This document shows positions 1 through 5,100 of a stretch of 6,440 nt of DNA, one piece after another. Every line of letters begins with the position of its first letter. Position 1 is the first letter of the stretch. The position numbers and the translations under genes were made by a program. The notes under the pieces were generated by a model that saw nothing but the letters and a program-made list of their open reading frames with translations, had not been told where the DNA came from and did no database searches. The DNA is from Actinomycetota bacterium (lineage in GTDB: Bacteria; Actinomycetota; Actinomycetes; Streptosporangiales; Streptosporangiaceae), in NCBI GenBank assembly GCA_003168295.1, contig PMST01000541.1:5136-11575 (forward strand). The letters are read 5' to 3'.

Positions 1-747
1 ACCGTCCTCCCGCCCGGGACCGCTCGGCCGCCCGCGCCCACGCCGACCCGGGCCCAGGTCGTGGCCCGCTACGGCCACCTCAGGCCGCGTACCTGGGGCT
101 TCGGGGGACCTGGGGTGATCCGCGACCTGCCCGCCTCGCGGCGGGTGATCGCGCTGACCTTCGACGCCTGCGGCGGCCCCGGCGGCAGCCGCTACGACCA
201 GGCCCTCATCAGCTTCCTGCGCCGGCGCGAAGTACCCGCGACGCTCTTCCTGAACTCCCGCTGGATCGACGCCAACCCGGCCGCGTTCCGCCGGCTGGCC
301 GGCGAGCCGCTGTTCGAGATCGCCAACCACGGCACCAGGCACCTGCCCCTGTCGGTCACCGGCCGGCCCGCCTACGGCATCGGCGGCACCCGGAACGCCG
401 GCGAGGTGTACGACGAGGTAGCCGGAAACCAGGCCAAGCTCACCCGGCTGCTGGGCGTCCCGCCGCGCTTCTTCCGGGCCGGCACCGCCTACAGCGACGA
501 CGTGGCCGCGCGGATCGTCACCGCGATGGGAGATCGCCTGGTCACCTTCGCCGTCAACGGCGACGGGGGAGCGACCTTCACCCCCGACCAGGTCCGCAGC
601 ACCGTCAGCGCCGCCCCGGTCGGTTCCATCGTGATCTGCCACATGAACCATCCAGAGAGCGGAACGGCACTGGGAATTGCCTCCGCCATCCCTCACCTGC
701 TGGCCTCCGGATACCGCTTCGTCCGCCTCTCCGACGAACTCCCCTGA
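1..747 (+). CDS. NodB-type polysaccharide deacetylase, 5' truncated by window edge
   Basis: This is a predicted carbohydrate esterase of the NodB/polysaccharide deacetylase family (CE4-like fold), which removes acetyl groups from cell-wall or extracellular sugars, probably outside the membrane. The frame is open to base 1. A GTG at 61 is possible but has no clear ribosome-binding site, and the preceding 20 residues are a Pro/Thr/Ala-rich linker of the kind that follows a signal peptide, so the true start probably lies outside. Numbering from the GTG: motif 1 is TFDAC (D35), motif 2 is H90-G-T-R-H94, the motif 3 region is FFRAG (R139, G141), and the late motif is ICHMNHP (H194). Metal-dependent deacetylases usually have TFDD; here the second Asp is Ala36, so metal binding or activity may differ, although I recall TFDAC being common in an actinobacterial subgroup. 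The gene converges on the minus-strand gene ending at 805. The family call is firm; the substrate is unknown. Confidence 0.85.
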   Translation, partial: TVLPPGTARPPAPTPTRAQVVARYGHLRPRTWGFGGPGVIRDLPASRRVIALTFDACGGPGGSRYDQALISFLRRREVPATLFLNSRWIDANPAAFRRLAGEPLFEIANHGTRHLPLSVTGRPAYGIGGTRNAGEVYDEVAGNQAKLTRLLGVPPRFFRAGTAYSDDVAARIVTAMGDRLVTFAVNGDGGATFTPDQVRSTVSAAPVGSIVICHMNHPESGTALGIASAIPHLLASGYRFVRLSDELP

Positions 748-762
748 CCGCGCCACTGGCCG

Positions 763-798
763 CCAGCCAGGCCAGCCAGGCCAGCCAGCCCAGCCCAG
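763..798. repeat. short tandem repeat, 9-bp unit, between convergent genes
   Basis: Four consecutive 9-bp units lie at 763, 772, 781 and 790: CCAGCCAGG twice, then CCAGCCAGC and CCAGCCCAG. They fill most of the 57-bp gap between the deacetylase stop and the stop of the convergent minus-strand gene. I see no strong terminator hairpin here. It is probably a slippage-prone spacer with no specific function. Confidence 0.7.
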
Positions 799-804
799 CC
801 CGCC

Positions 805-1386
805 CTAGCTCGACGCGCCGTCCGGCGTCCGGGGGATGCGGCCCATCAGGTAGAACTCATCGTTCGGCAAGGTCGTGGTCAGCTGCGCCAGCCGGTTGGA
901 CATGGCGAAGAACGCGCTGATCGAGCCGACGTCCCAGACGTCGTCGTCGGTCAGGCCGTGGGCGTGCAGCGAGCGCAGGATCTCGTCGGTGATGGTCCAC
1001 GGCTCGACCGCGATCCTGACCGCGACCTCGAGGATGGCGCGCTGGCGGTCGTCCAGTTCGGCCCTGCGCCAGTCGGTGGCCACCTGGTCGGCGATCCGCG
1101 GGTTGCGGGTCCGGATCCGGGCGATCGCGCCGTGCGCGACCACGCAGTACAGGCAGTGGTTTTCCGCGCTGGTCGCCACCACGATCAGCTCCCGGTCGCC
1201 CTTGGACAGCGCCGGGGTCTCCTTGTCCATCAGCGCGTCATGGTAGGCGAAGAACGCCCGCCATTCGGCCGGGCGCCGGGCCAGGCTGAGGAAGATGTTG
1301 GGCACGAACCCGGACTTCTCCGCCACCTCCTTGATGCGGTCGCGCAGGTCCTCGGGTATCTCGTCCAGCGACGGCACGTCGAACAT
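805..1386 (-). CDS. AhpD-like, carboxymuconolactone decarboxylase-fold peroxidase-related protein
   Basis: This 193-residue protein is of the uncharacterised peroxidase-related type within the AhpD/carboxymuconolactone decarboxylase superfamily. AhpD-type members carry a redox-active Cys pair and reduce peroxides or recycle a peroxiredoxin in the cytoplasm. The signature is complete: E75-N-H-C78-L-Y-C81-V-V-A-H85, i.e. Glu, CxxC and His in the spacing used for proton relay in AhpD. The N-terminal lead with FVPNIF (about 27-32) and the later FFAMSNR segment (about 160-166) also fit the peroxidase-related subgroup, and the length is normal. The ATG start is supported by a GGGTGGGA-like ribosome-binding site that overlaps the stop of the upstream methyltransferase gene, which ends only 9 bp away. 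The two genes are therefore almost certainly co-transcribed and perhaps translationally coupled. Its physiological partner is not visible. Confidence 0.88.
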   Translation of the reverse strand: MFDVPSLDEIPEDLRDRIKEVAEKSGFVPNIFLSLARRPAEWRAFFAYHDALMDKETPALSKGDRELIVVATSAENHCLYCVVAHGAIARIRTRNPRIADQVATDWRRAELDDRQRAILEVAVRIAVEPWTITDEILRSLHAHGLTDDDVWDVGSISAFFAMSNRLAQLTTTLPNDEFYLMGRIPRTPDGASS

Positions 1387-1395
1387 GGTCCCACC

Positions 1396-2232
1396 CTAAC
1401 CGCGAGGCGCCCGGGCCGTCACGGTCCGGAAGGCGAGCGGAGCGTCGTACCCGCCGTCGCCGCGTGCCAGCGGCGCGAGCCGGGCGTCCACGGCTTCCCG
1501 GGCTCGGTCCTGGTCCGCCTCGGCGACGCCGTACAGGCTGAGCGCACCGTCCTCGAACAGCGCCTCGATACCGACCCGCACCGTCAGGTCATGGTCCCGG
1601 CTGGCGACATCCTCCCATCCCGACGCCTCGAGCAGTTCCCGGGTCTCCGCACGATCCGCCAGGCTGAACGGCCCTGCCCGCCGCTTCCCGGCCGGCAACT
1701 CAGCGGGAGGCGGCAGGAACGGCGCCAGGATCTCCGCGATCATCCAGGGATTCCGGGACGCCTCCTGCCAGCAGACGAAGGCCAGGCGGCCGCCCGGGAG
1801 CACGTGACGGCGGATGTTCGCGAACGCCCGGACCGGTTCGTCGAAGAACATCACCCCGAACTGGCTGGCGGCCGCGTCGAACGGGCCGCCCGGAATATCG
1901 TCGTGCTGCACGTCGGCGACCACGAACGAGACGTTGGCCACCCCCTGGTCCGCGGCCCGCTGCCGGGCCAGCTCGGACAGGGGGCCGGAGATGTCCGCGC
2001 CGGTCACCGCGCCGCGGGGAATCGCGGCCGCGATCGCCACCGTGGCCCGGCCGGTGCCGGAGCCTATCTCCAGGATCCGCTCCCCGTCGGCCGGGGCCAG
2101 GCTGTCGAGGAGGTAACCGGAGACCGCGGCGGTGAGCGCTTGCCGGTTCAGCCAGCGCGCCACCCAGACGGGATCGTTCCAGCGGAGCCGTTCGGCCTGG
2201 TTGCTCTCCGTTGTGCGCTGCGGCGATGTCAT
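1396..2232 (-). CDS. class I SAM-dependent methyltransferase
   Basis: This is a predicted cytoplasmic methyltransferase with a Rossmann fold, 278 residues from the ATG at 2232. Motif I is ILEIGSGTGR (53-62), the acidic residue ending strand 2 is D80 in GAD, the motif II region is VADV (D107), the strand 4 motif is FDAAASQFGVMFF (118-130), and the post-motif LPGGRLAFVCW (145-155) includes a Trp typical of UbiE/type 11-like small-molecule methyltransferases. The C-terminal half (about 165-278) is a cap domain likely to set the substrate, which I cannot name. The frame stays open upstream to a TTG at 2295, but those 21 residues are polar and low-complexity (RTRTQSQDRDQ), so I chose the internal ATG. 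An AGAGG abuts this ATG, closer than ideal, and a GACAAT lies about 12 nt upstream, so a leaderless or near-leaderless transcript is possible. It is the first gene of the unit with the AhpD-like gene. Confidence 0.85.
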   Translation of the reverse strand: MTSPQRTTESNQAERLRWNDPVWVARWLNRQALTAAVSGYLLDSLAPADGERILEIGSGTGRATVAIAAAIPRGAVTGADISGPLSELARQRAADQGVANVSFVVADVQHDDIPGGPFDAAASQFGVMFFDEPVRAFANIRRHVLPGGRLAFVCWQEASRNPWMIAEILAPFLPPPAELPAGKRRAGPFSLADRAETRELLEASGWEDVASRDHDLTVRVGIEALFEDGALSLYGVAEADQDRAREAVDARLAPLARGDGGYDAPLAFRTVTARAPRG

Positions 2233-2666
2233 CCTCTTATTGTCACCCGCCGCCTGATCGCGGTCTTGCGACTGGGTGCGTGTTCGCCGGGTCAAATCGG
2301 CCCCGCGGCTGGAATAGCCTTCGCCGCCCTTGCGTTCCTACCTCTGTCGATGCGTTAGTGTCCCCCGGGCCTAACCACTGCCTTCATGGAATACCGTCCG
2401 GCTGGAGCCATGATGCGCCTTTCGCCGTGAGGCGACCTGCGCAGCGGCACGGCACGCCCTCGCAAGCACACGCTTCCGGGGGCGCTGTCATGTCGGAAAC
2501 CGTTGCACCCGGCACCTGCTCCTCGCAATTCAAGGCCGCCCCGATCATAGGGATCAGCGCGGTCTTAGTGAGTTTGGCCTTCCGGCCCGCTGATCAGGTT
2601 GACGCCAACCGCGCTGGATACCGTCCAGTTGAAGATCACGGCACCGGGAGGGTGCAAGTGCTAGAA
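2233..2666. other. gene-poor, lower-GC stretch downstream of the attenuator-like element
   Basis: No full-length gene is visible on either strand in these roughly 430 bp. GC is lower than in the flanks (35 of 60 bases in 2521-2580, about 58%). The open frames present have weak third-position bias: a + strand frame through 2490-2650 has many A/T-ending codons. Two short minus-strand frames lie end to end: 2639-2565 (24 codons, MIFNWTVSSAVG...) and 2548-2384 (54 codons, Cys-rich, with C-x-C-x4-C-x-C). Neither has a convincing ribosome-binding site. A near-repeat, TGGATACCGTCC (2615-2626) and TGGAATACCGTCC (2387-2399), flanks the second frame. The stretch may be a decayed gene that once followed the leader peptide, or a long untranslated region ahead of the methyltransferase. 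Confidence 0.5.
2384..2399. repeat. left copy of a dispersed ATACCGTCC repeat
   Basis: The 9-bp core ATACCGTCC at 2391-2399 recurs at 2618-2626. With its flanks (TGGAATACCGTCC against TGGATACCGTCC, followed by related GGCTGGA and AGTTGAA) the similarity spans about 20 bp. The two copies are 227 bp apart in direct orientation. The function is unknown; they could be remnants of an ancestral duplication or protein-binding sites. Confidence 0.35.
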
Positions 2667-2708
2667 GGCGCCCTCAGGATCGGCTCACGCCAGATTCCTG
2701 AGGGCGCC
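2667..2708 (-). terminator. strong hairpin, probable (attenuator) terminator
   Basis: There is a perfect 13-bp inverted repeat: GGCGCCCTCAGGA at 2667-2679 and its complement TCCTGAGGGCGCC at 2696-2708, separated by 16 nt. The loop can fold further (GGC 2682-2684 with GCC 2689-2691, plus two pairs around single bulges). Read on the minus strand it is followed by TTCTAGC, a weak U-run, which is acceptable for a terminator in a high-GC actinomycete. It lies 22 nt beyond the stop codon of the 13-codon leader ORF, so on the minus strand it fits segments 3 and 4 of an attenuator. Confidence 0.65.
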
Positions 2709-2718
2709 CGCAGTGCGT

Positions 2719-2749
2719 CTCCAGGATTGCTAGCGAGCAACCCCTGGAG
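2719..2749 (-). promoter_or_regulatory. leader hairpin overlapping the leader-peptide stop (attenuator segments 1 and 2)
   Basis: CTCCAGG (2719-2725) pairs with CCTGGAG (2743-2749), and inside it TTGCT (2727-2731) pairs with AGCAA (2736-2740), leaving a 4-nt loop AGCG and a small 1-by-2 internal loop. On the minus strand the proximal arm is within codons 8-10 of the leader ORF, and the stop codon (2730-2732) is at the loop. The distal arm, UCCUGGAG in RNA, could instead pair with CUCAGGA in the first arm of the downstream terminator hairpin (7 pairs, one bulged G). The two folds exclude each other, as expected for pause and antiterminator structures. Confidence 0.55.
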
Positions 2750-2771
2750 GCGTCTGACGATTAGCGAACAT
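2730..2771 (-). CDS. 13-residue leader peptide ORF (MFANRQTPPGVAR)
   Basis: This is a short ORF on the minus strand, ATG at 2771 to TAG at 2730-2732. It has the best ribosome-binding site in the window, GGAAGGAGG (2780-2788), with 8 nt to the ATG. The peptide carries Pro-Pro-Gly at residues 8-10, a sequence type known to slow ribosomes, and 7 of 13 codons end in A or T, unusual for this genome. Its stop lies in the loop of the 2719-2749 hairpin, and a terminator-like hairpin (2667-2708) follows. I infer a regulatory leader whose translation controls read-through, analogous to ribosome-mediated attenuators of antibiotic-resistance and amino-acid genes. There is no run of one amino acid, so an amino-acid-supply sensor is less likely than sensing of ribosome stalling. 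The peptide itself need not have a function. The regulated gene is not evident; the next annotated gene is the methyltransferase, 435 nt beyond the terminator hairpin. Confidence 0.55.
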   Translation of the reverse strand: MFANRQTPPGVAR

Positions 2772-2822
2772 CGCGAGCACCTCCTTCCTGATACAGAGGA
2801 CATATCTTGCCGCGGCGCGCCC

Positions 2823-2852
2823 ATCGTAGGACCGCACGCCGACATGCGGCAA
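2823..2852 (-). promoter_or_regulatory. candidate promoter for the leader transcript
   Basis: On the minus strand, TTGCCG (2852-2847) and TACGAT (2828-2823) are separated by 18 bp. Each matches 4 of 6 positions of the housekeeping -35/-10 consensus, and TACGAT fits the TAnnnT form common in actinomycetes. Predicted transcription would begin near 2816, about 45 nt before the leader ATG. Hexamer matches like this occur by chance, so support comes mainly from position. Confidence 0.4.
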
Positions 2853-2955
2853 CGCATTTACCGGTGACCAAGATGCCCCTCGACCGCTGCGGCAGGCTGT
2901 CCGCCCGCGGTCAGCGCGCCGGACGGTCACGGGATGATCCTGATCGAGAGATGCG

Positions 2956-2983
2956 TTGACATGGAGGACACGACATATCGTGT
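2956..2983 (+). promoter_or_regulatory. -35-like hexamer with adjacent 16-bp palindrome (candidate operator)
   Basis: A consensus TTGACA (2956-2961) is followed 6 bp later by the inverted repeat ACACGA-CATA-TCGTGT (2968-2983), six perfect pairs around four bases. The palindrome occupies the position between -35 and -10, where a bound repressor would block polymerase. No good -10 is visible at 17 bp: TATCGT lies within the palindrome at only 14 bp spacing, and TGTATG is at 19 bp. A promoter for the 3037 gene about 50 nt upstream of its start is plausible, but the palindrome is the firmer observation. Confidence 0.4.
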
Positions 2984-3022
2984 ATGGGGGTAGGCCTGGG
3001 CCCTTGAAGATCTCCGGGTCTT

Positions 3023-3028
3023 GAGAGG
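3023..3028 (+). promoter_or_regulatory. ribosome-binding site deciding the 3037 start
   Basis: GAGAGG lies 8 nt before the ATG at 3037. The alternative in-frame GTG at 3028 overlaps this Shine-Dalgarno and would have no spacing of its own, so 3037 is the better start. Confidence 0.65.
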
Positions 3029-3036
3029 TGAGCGTG

Positions 3037-3402
3037 ATGACCGGTTGGTACGCCGAGCGGACGCCGGGCAGGTCGGCCAGGGCCGTGATCGCCGTGACGC
3101 TGCTGGCGCTGCTGCTGGTGGCGGCCGTGCCGGTGGCCTTGCTGGCCGGCGTGGTCATGATGATGCTGGGACACGTCGTCGGCGGGCTCGCGGTGTTCGG
3201 CGGCTCGATCCTTGCCGCCGTCATAGCTGTCGCGGTCGCGGGCATGAGCGGGATGCGGCACCTGCGCAAGCTGGTCTCCGGGCGCAGCTTCCGTGTCGTG
3301 CCGCTGGACGGCAGCCAGTACACCGACGTCGCAGAGCCGGAAGGCGGCGACTACACCAACGTCGTGCAGCTGGACCGCAGCGAGTACACCGAAGTCCGCT
3401 GA
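3037..3402 (+). CDS. two-helix membrane protein with three tyrosine-centred 11-residue tail repeats
   Basis: This is a 121-residue protein that I do not recognise as a named family. A short basic N-terminus (about 1-15) is followed by hydrophobic helices at about 16-43 and 47-70, then a basic segment, MRHLRKLVSGR (73-83). By the positive-inside rule both ends are cytoplasmic. The tail is a tandem repeat: LDGSQYTDVAE (90-100), PEGGDYTNVVQ (101-111), LDRSEYTEVR (112-121), placing Y95, Y106 and Y117 exactly 11 residues apart, each followed by T-x-V and set in acidic surroundings. This could be a docking peptide or a phosphorylation tail for a kinase; both are inference. The start is set by GAGAGG at 8 nt spacing. 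Codon use has high GC3, supporting real coding. The TIR-WD40 gene follows on the same strand 114 bp downstream, suggesting a functional pair, possibly with its own promoter in between. Confidence 0.75.
   Translation: MTGWYAERTPGRSARAVIAVTLLALLLVAAVPVALLAGVVMMMLGHVVGGLAVFGGSILAAVIAVAVAGMSGMRHLRKLVSGRSFRVVPLDGSQYTDVAEPEGGDYTNVVQLDRSEYTEVR
3304..3399 (+). repeat. three in-frame 33-bp repeats encoding the YTxV tail
   Basis: The units are 3304-3336, 3337-3369 and 3370-3399 (the last is one codon short before the stop). The conserved core in each is TACACC followed by GACGTC, AACGTC or GAAGTC. Divergence at other codons shows this is an older, selected protein repeat rather than a fresh slippage product. 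Confidence 0.75.
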
Positions 3403-3516
3403 CCTGACCCTGCCCGTTGTGGCGGCTGGGCGCTTCCCTGCGGGAGTGCCCGAGCATTACGCTTTGTACCCTATGGCGGCGAGTCGGTTGAGGCCGGGCA
3501 GTTCCGAGACTGGGTC

Positions 3517-5100
3517 ATGACTGCATCCATCCCAGCCGTTCAGCGCCGGATCTTCATCAGCTACCGGCGCGAAGAAACTGCCTACGCCGCCGGCTGGTTG
3601 TTCGACCGGCTCGCTGGCCATTTCGGCGAGGGCCAGGTATTCAAGGACGTCGACTCGATCCAGCTGGGCGATGACTTCGTCGAGGTGATCACCGCCGCGG
3701 TGGGGTCCTGCGACGTGCTGCTGGCGTTGATCGGCGATCGGTGGCTCACGATCACCGATGAGGAAGGGCGGCGGCGCCTAGACAATCCCGACGACTTCGT
3801 CCGGCTGGAGATCGAGGCGGCGTTGGCGCGCAATGTTCGGGTCATCCCGATACTGGTTGAAGGGGCCACGATGCCCAGCGCCGACCTGGTGCCACCTAGC
3901 TTGGCCAGGCTGGTGCGCCGGAACGCCCTTGAGCTCAGCCCGAACCGCTTCTCTTTCGATACCGGCCGACTGCTGAAGGTGCTGGAAAGCACCCTTGCTC
4001 AGGCGCTACCTCCGCCCGGAGACGGCCTGGCCCAGGAAGCGGTTCAGGAAGCCGTGCCTCATCCCGTTGCCAGCGCGGAGACAGTGCGCCGATCGCGCGC
4101 TTCGCAGCAGCGAACTGGCTCGCCGCTGGCCACGATGGAGCACAATGGCGTGGTTTACGCGGCGGCGTTCAGCCCGGACGGTACCCGGCTGGCGACCGCC
4201 AGCAAGGACCGGACGGCCCGGCTATGGGACACGGCCACTGGCCGGGAACAGGTCCGGTTGGAACATGGCGGCCCGGTAAACGCGGTGGCGTTCAGCCCGG
4301 ATGGCGCGCTGCTGGCGACCGCCAGCGACGACCAAACGGCCCGGCTGTGGGACCCGGCCACCGGCCGGGACGTGGCCAGGATGGAACACGGCTGCTGGGT
4401 CAACAGGGTGGCGTTTACCCCGGATGGCGCCTGGCTGGCCACCGTCAGTTACAGCTATGGGGCCCGGCTGTGGGACACGGCCACAGGGCGAGAATTGGCC
4501 CGCACGCAAAGCGGAGGGTGGCCGGCTGCGTTCAGCCAGGACGGCACCCGGGTGGCTATGGCAGCCGGCGATGGGAACCAGCTGTGGGAGATGGCCACCG
4601 GTCGGCCACTAGCCCGGATGGAATCGGGTCCGATGGTTTTTAGCCTGGCGTTCAGTCCGGACGGCACCTGGCTGGCCACCGGCAGCCTGGACAAAACGGC
4701 CCGGCTGTGGGACACGGCCACCGGCCGGGAACTGGCCCGGATGGAACACGGTGACGGAGTTCAGGCGGTGGCATTCAGTCCTGACGGCGCCCGGCTGGCC
4801 ACCGGCAGCAAGGACCGGACGGCCCGGCTGTGGGACACGGCCACCGGCCGGGAACTGGCCCGAATGAAACCCGGTCGCAGCGTTATGGCGGTGGCATTCA
4901 GTCCTGACGGCGCCCGGCTGGCTACCGGCGTCACCGTTGGGGCCGGGCTGTGGGAGACGGCCACGGGCAGGGAACTGGCCCGTATGAAACATGGCGTCCC
5001 GGTTGAGGTGGTCGCGTTCAGCCCGGACGGCACTCTGCTGGCCACCGGCAGCGAAGACAGCACGGCTAGGTTGTGGTCTGCGGCGAACCTGGAACCGTGA
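3517..5100 (+). CDS. TIR domain-WD40 beta-propeller protein
   Basis: This 527-residue soluble protein has two parts. The TIR domain (about 10-160) shows FISYRREE (13-20), the box-2-like VFKDVDSIQLGDDF (41-54), the strand DVLLALIGDRWL (66-77), and DDFVRLEIEAAL (92-103). In the last, E98 takes the position of the catalytic Glu of NAD-cleaving TIRs, by comparison with DWVHKEI in SARM1. NADase activity is thus possible but unproven. A Pro/Ala/Gln linker (about 161-206) leads to eight WD40 blades at 207, 248, 289, 330, 368, 409, 450 and 490, nearly all ending LW(D/E)xATGR. There is no NTPase domain. TIR-propeller proteins are known in actinobacteria, where the propeller is thought to sense a ligand and the TIR to act as effector or scaffold. 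The ATG has only a weak ribosome-binding site. GC in the TIR part is about 65%, lower than the flanking genes, hinting at transfer. It may work with the membrane protein upstream. Confidence 0.92.
   Translation: MTASIPAVQRRIFISYRREETAYAAGWLFDRLAGHFGEGQVFKDVDSIQLGDDFVEVITAAVGSCDVLLALIGDRWLTITDEEGRRRLDNPDDFVRLEIEAALARNVRVIPILVEGATMPSADLVPPSLARLVRRNALELSPNRFSFDTGRLLKVLESTLAQALPPPGDGLAQEAVQEAVPHPVASAETVRRSRASQQRTGSPLATMEHNGVVYAAAFSPDGTRLATASKDRTARLWDTATGREQVRLEHGGPVNAVAFSPDGALLATASDDQTARLWDPATGRDVARMEHGCWVNRVAFTPDGAWLATVSYSYGARLWDTATGRELARTQSGGWPAAFSQDGTRVAMAAGDGNQLWEMATGRPLARMESGPMVFSLAFSPDGTWLATGSLDKTARLWDTATGRELARMEHGDGVQAVAFSPDGARLATGSKDRTARLWDTATGRELARMKPGRSVMAVAFSPDGARLATGVTVGAGLWETATGRELARMKHGVPVEVVAFSPDGTLLATGSEDSTARLWSAANLEP
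4135..5097 (+). repeat. eight tandem WD40-coding repeats of about 123 bp
   Basis: The units are 4135-4257, 4258-4380, 4381-4503, 4504-4617, 4618-4740, 4741-4863, 4864-4983 and 4984-5097 (41, 41, 41, 38, 41, 41, 40 and 38 codons). Identity is high at DNA level: 44 bp are identical between units 5 and 6 (4696-4739 and 4819-4862), and 36 bp between units 6 and 7 (4764-4799 and 4887-4922), both at a 123-bp offset. This points to recent duplication or conversion. Unit 4 is the most divergent (NQLWEMATGRP) and shortest together with unit 8. Confidence 0.9.

Noticed and set aside
2233..2295. Upstream TTG start for the methyltransferase
   Set aside because: It would add 21 polar, low-complexity residues not expected in the family and has no clear ribosome-binding site; the ATG at 2232 is preferred.
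958..2358. Long + strand open frame of 466 codons
   Set aside because: It lies antisense to the methyltransferase and AhpD-like genes, both of which have complete family motifs. Its Arg/Gly/Pro-rich translation is typical of a high-GC shadow frame.
2667..2708. 13-bp inverted repeat as an insertion-sequence end
   Set aside because: The arms are only 16 nt apart, with no transposase remnant or target duplication seen nearby.
2667..2749. tRNA or other structured RNA gene at the two hairpins
   Set aside because: There is no cloverleaf, T-loop or anticodon arm; the structures are simple nested stems that fit a leader and terminator better.
2211..2867. + strand open frame of 218 codons across the gap, including an MSETVAPGT segment with a short hydrophobic stretch
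   Set aside because: No ribosome-binding site, third positions close to random for this genome, and it runs through the methyltransferase start, the leader ORF and both hairpins.
2730..3323. Minus-strand open frame of 197 codons ending at the leader stop
   Set aside because: It overlaps the membrane protein gene antisense. Only its last 13 codons have their own strong ribosome-binding site, so only those are called.
4135..5097. Regular 123-bp repeats as a possible CRISPR array
   Set aside because: The repeats are in-frame WD40 blades with no repeat-spacer alternation, and they encode a continuous protein.
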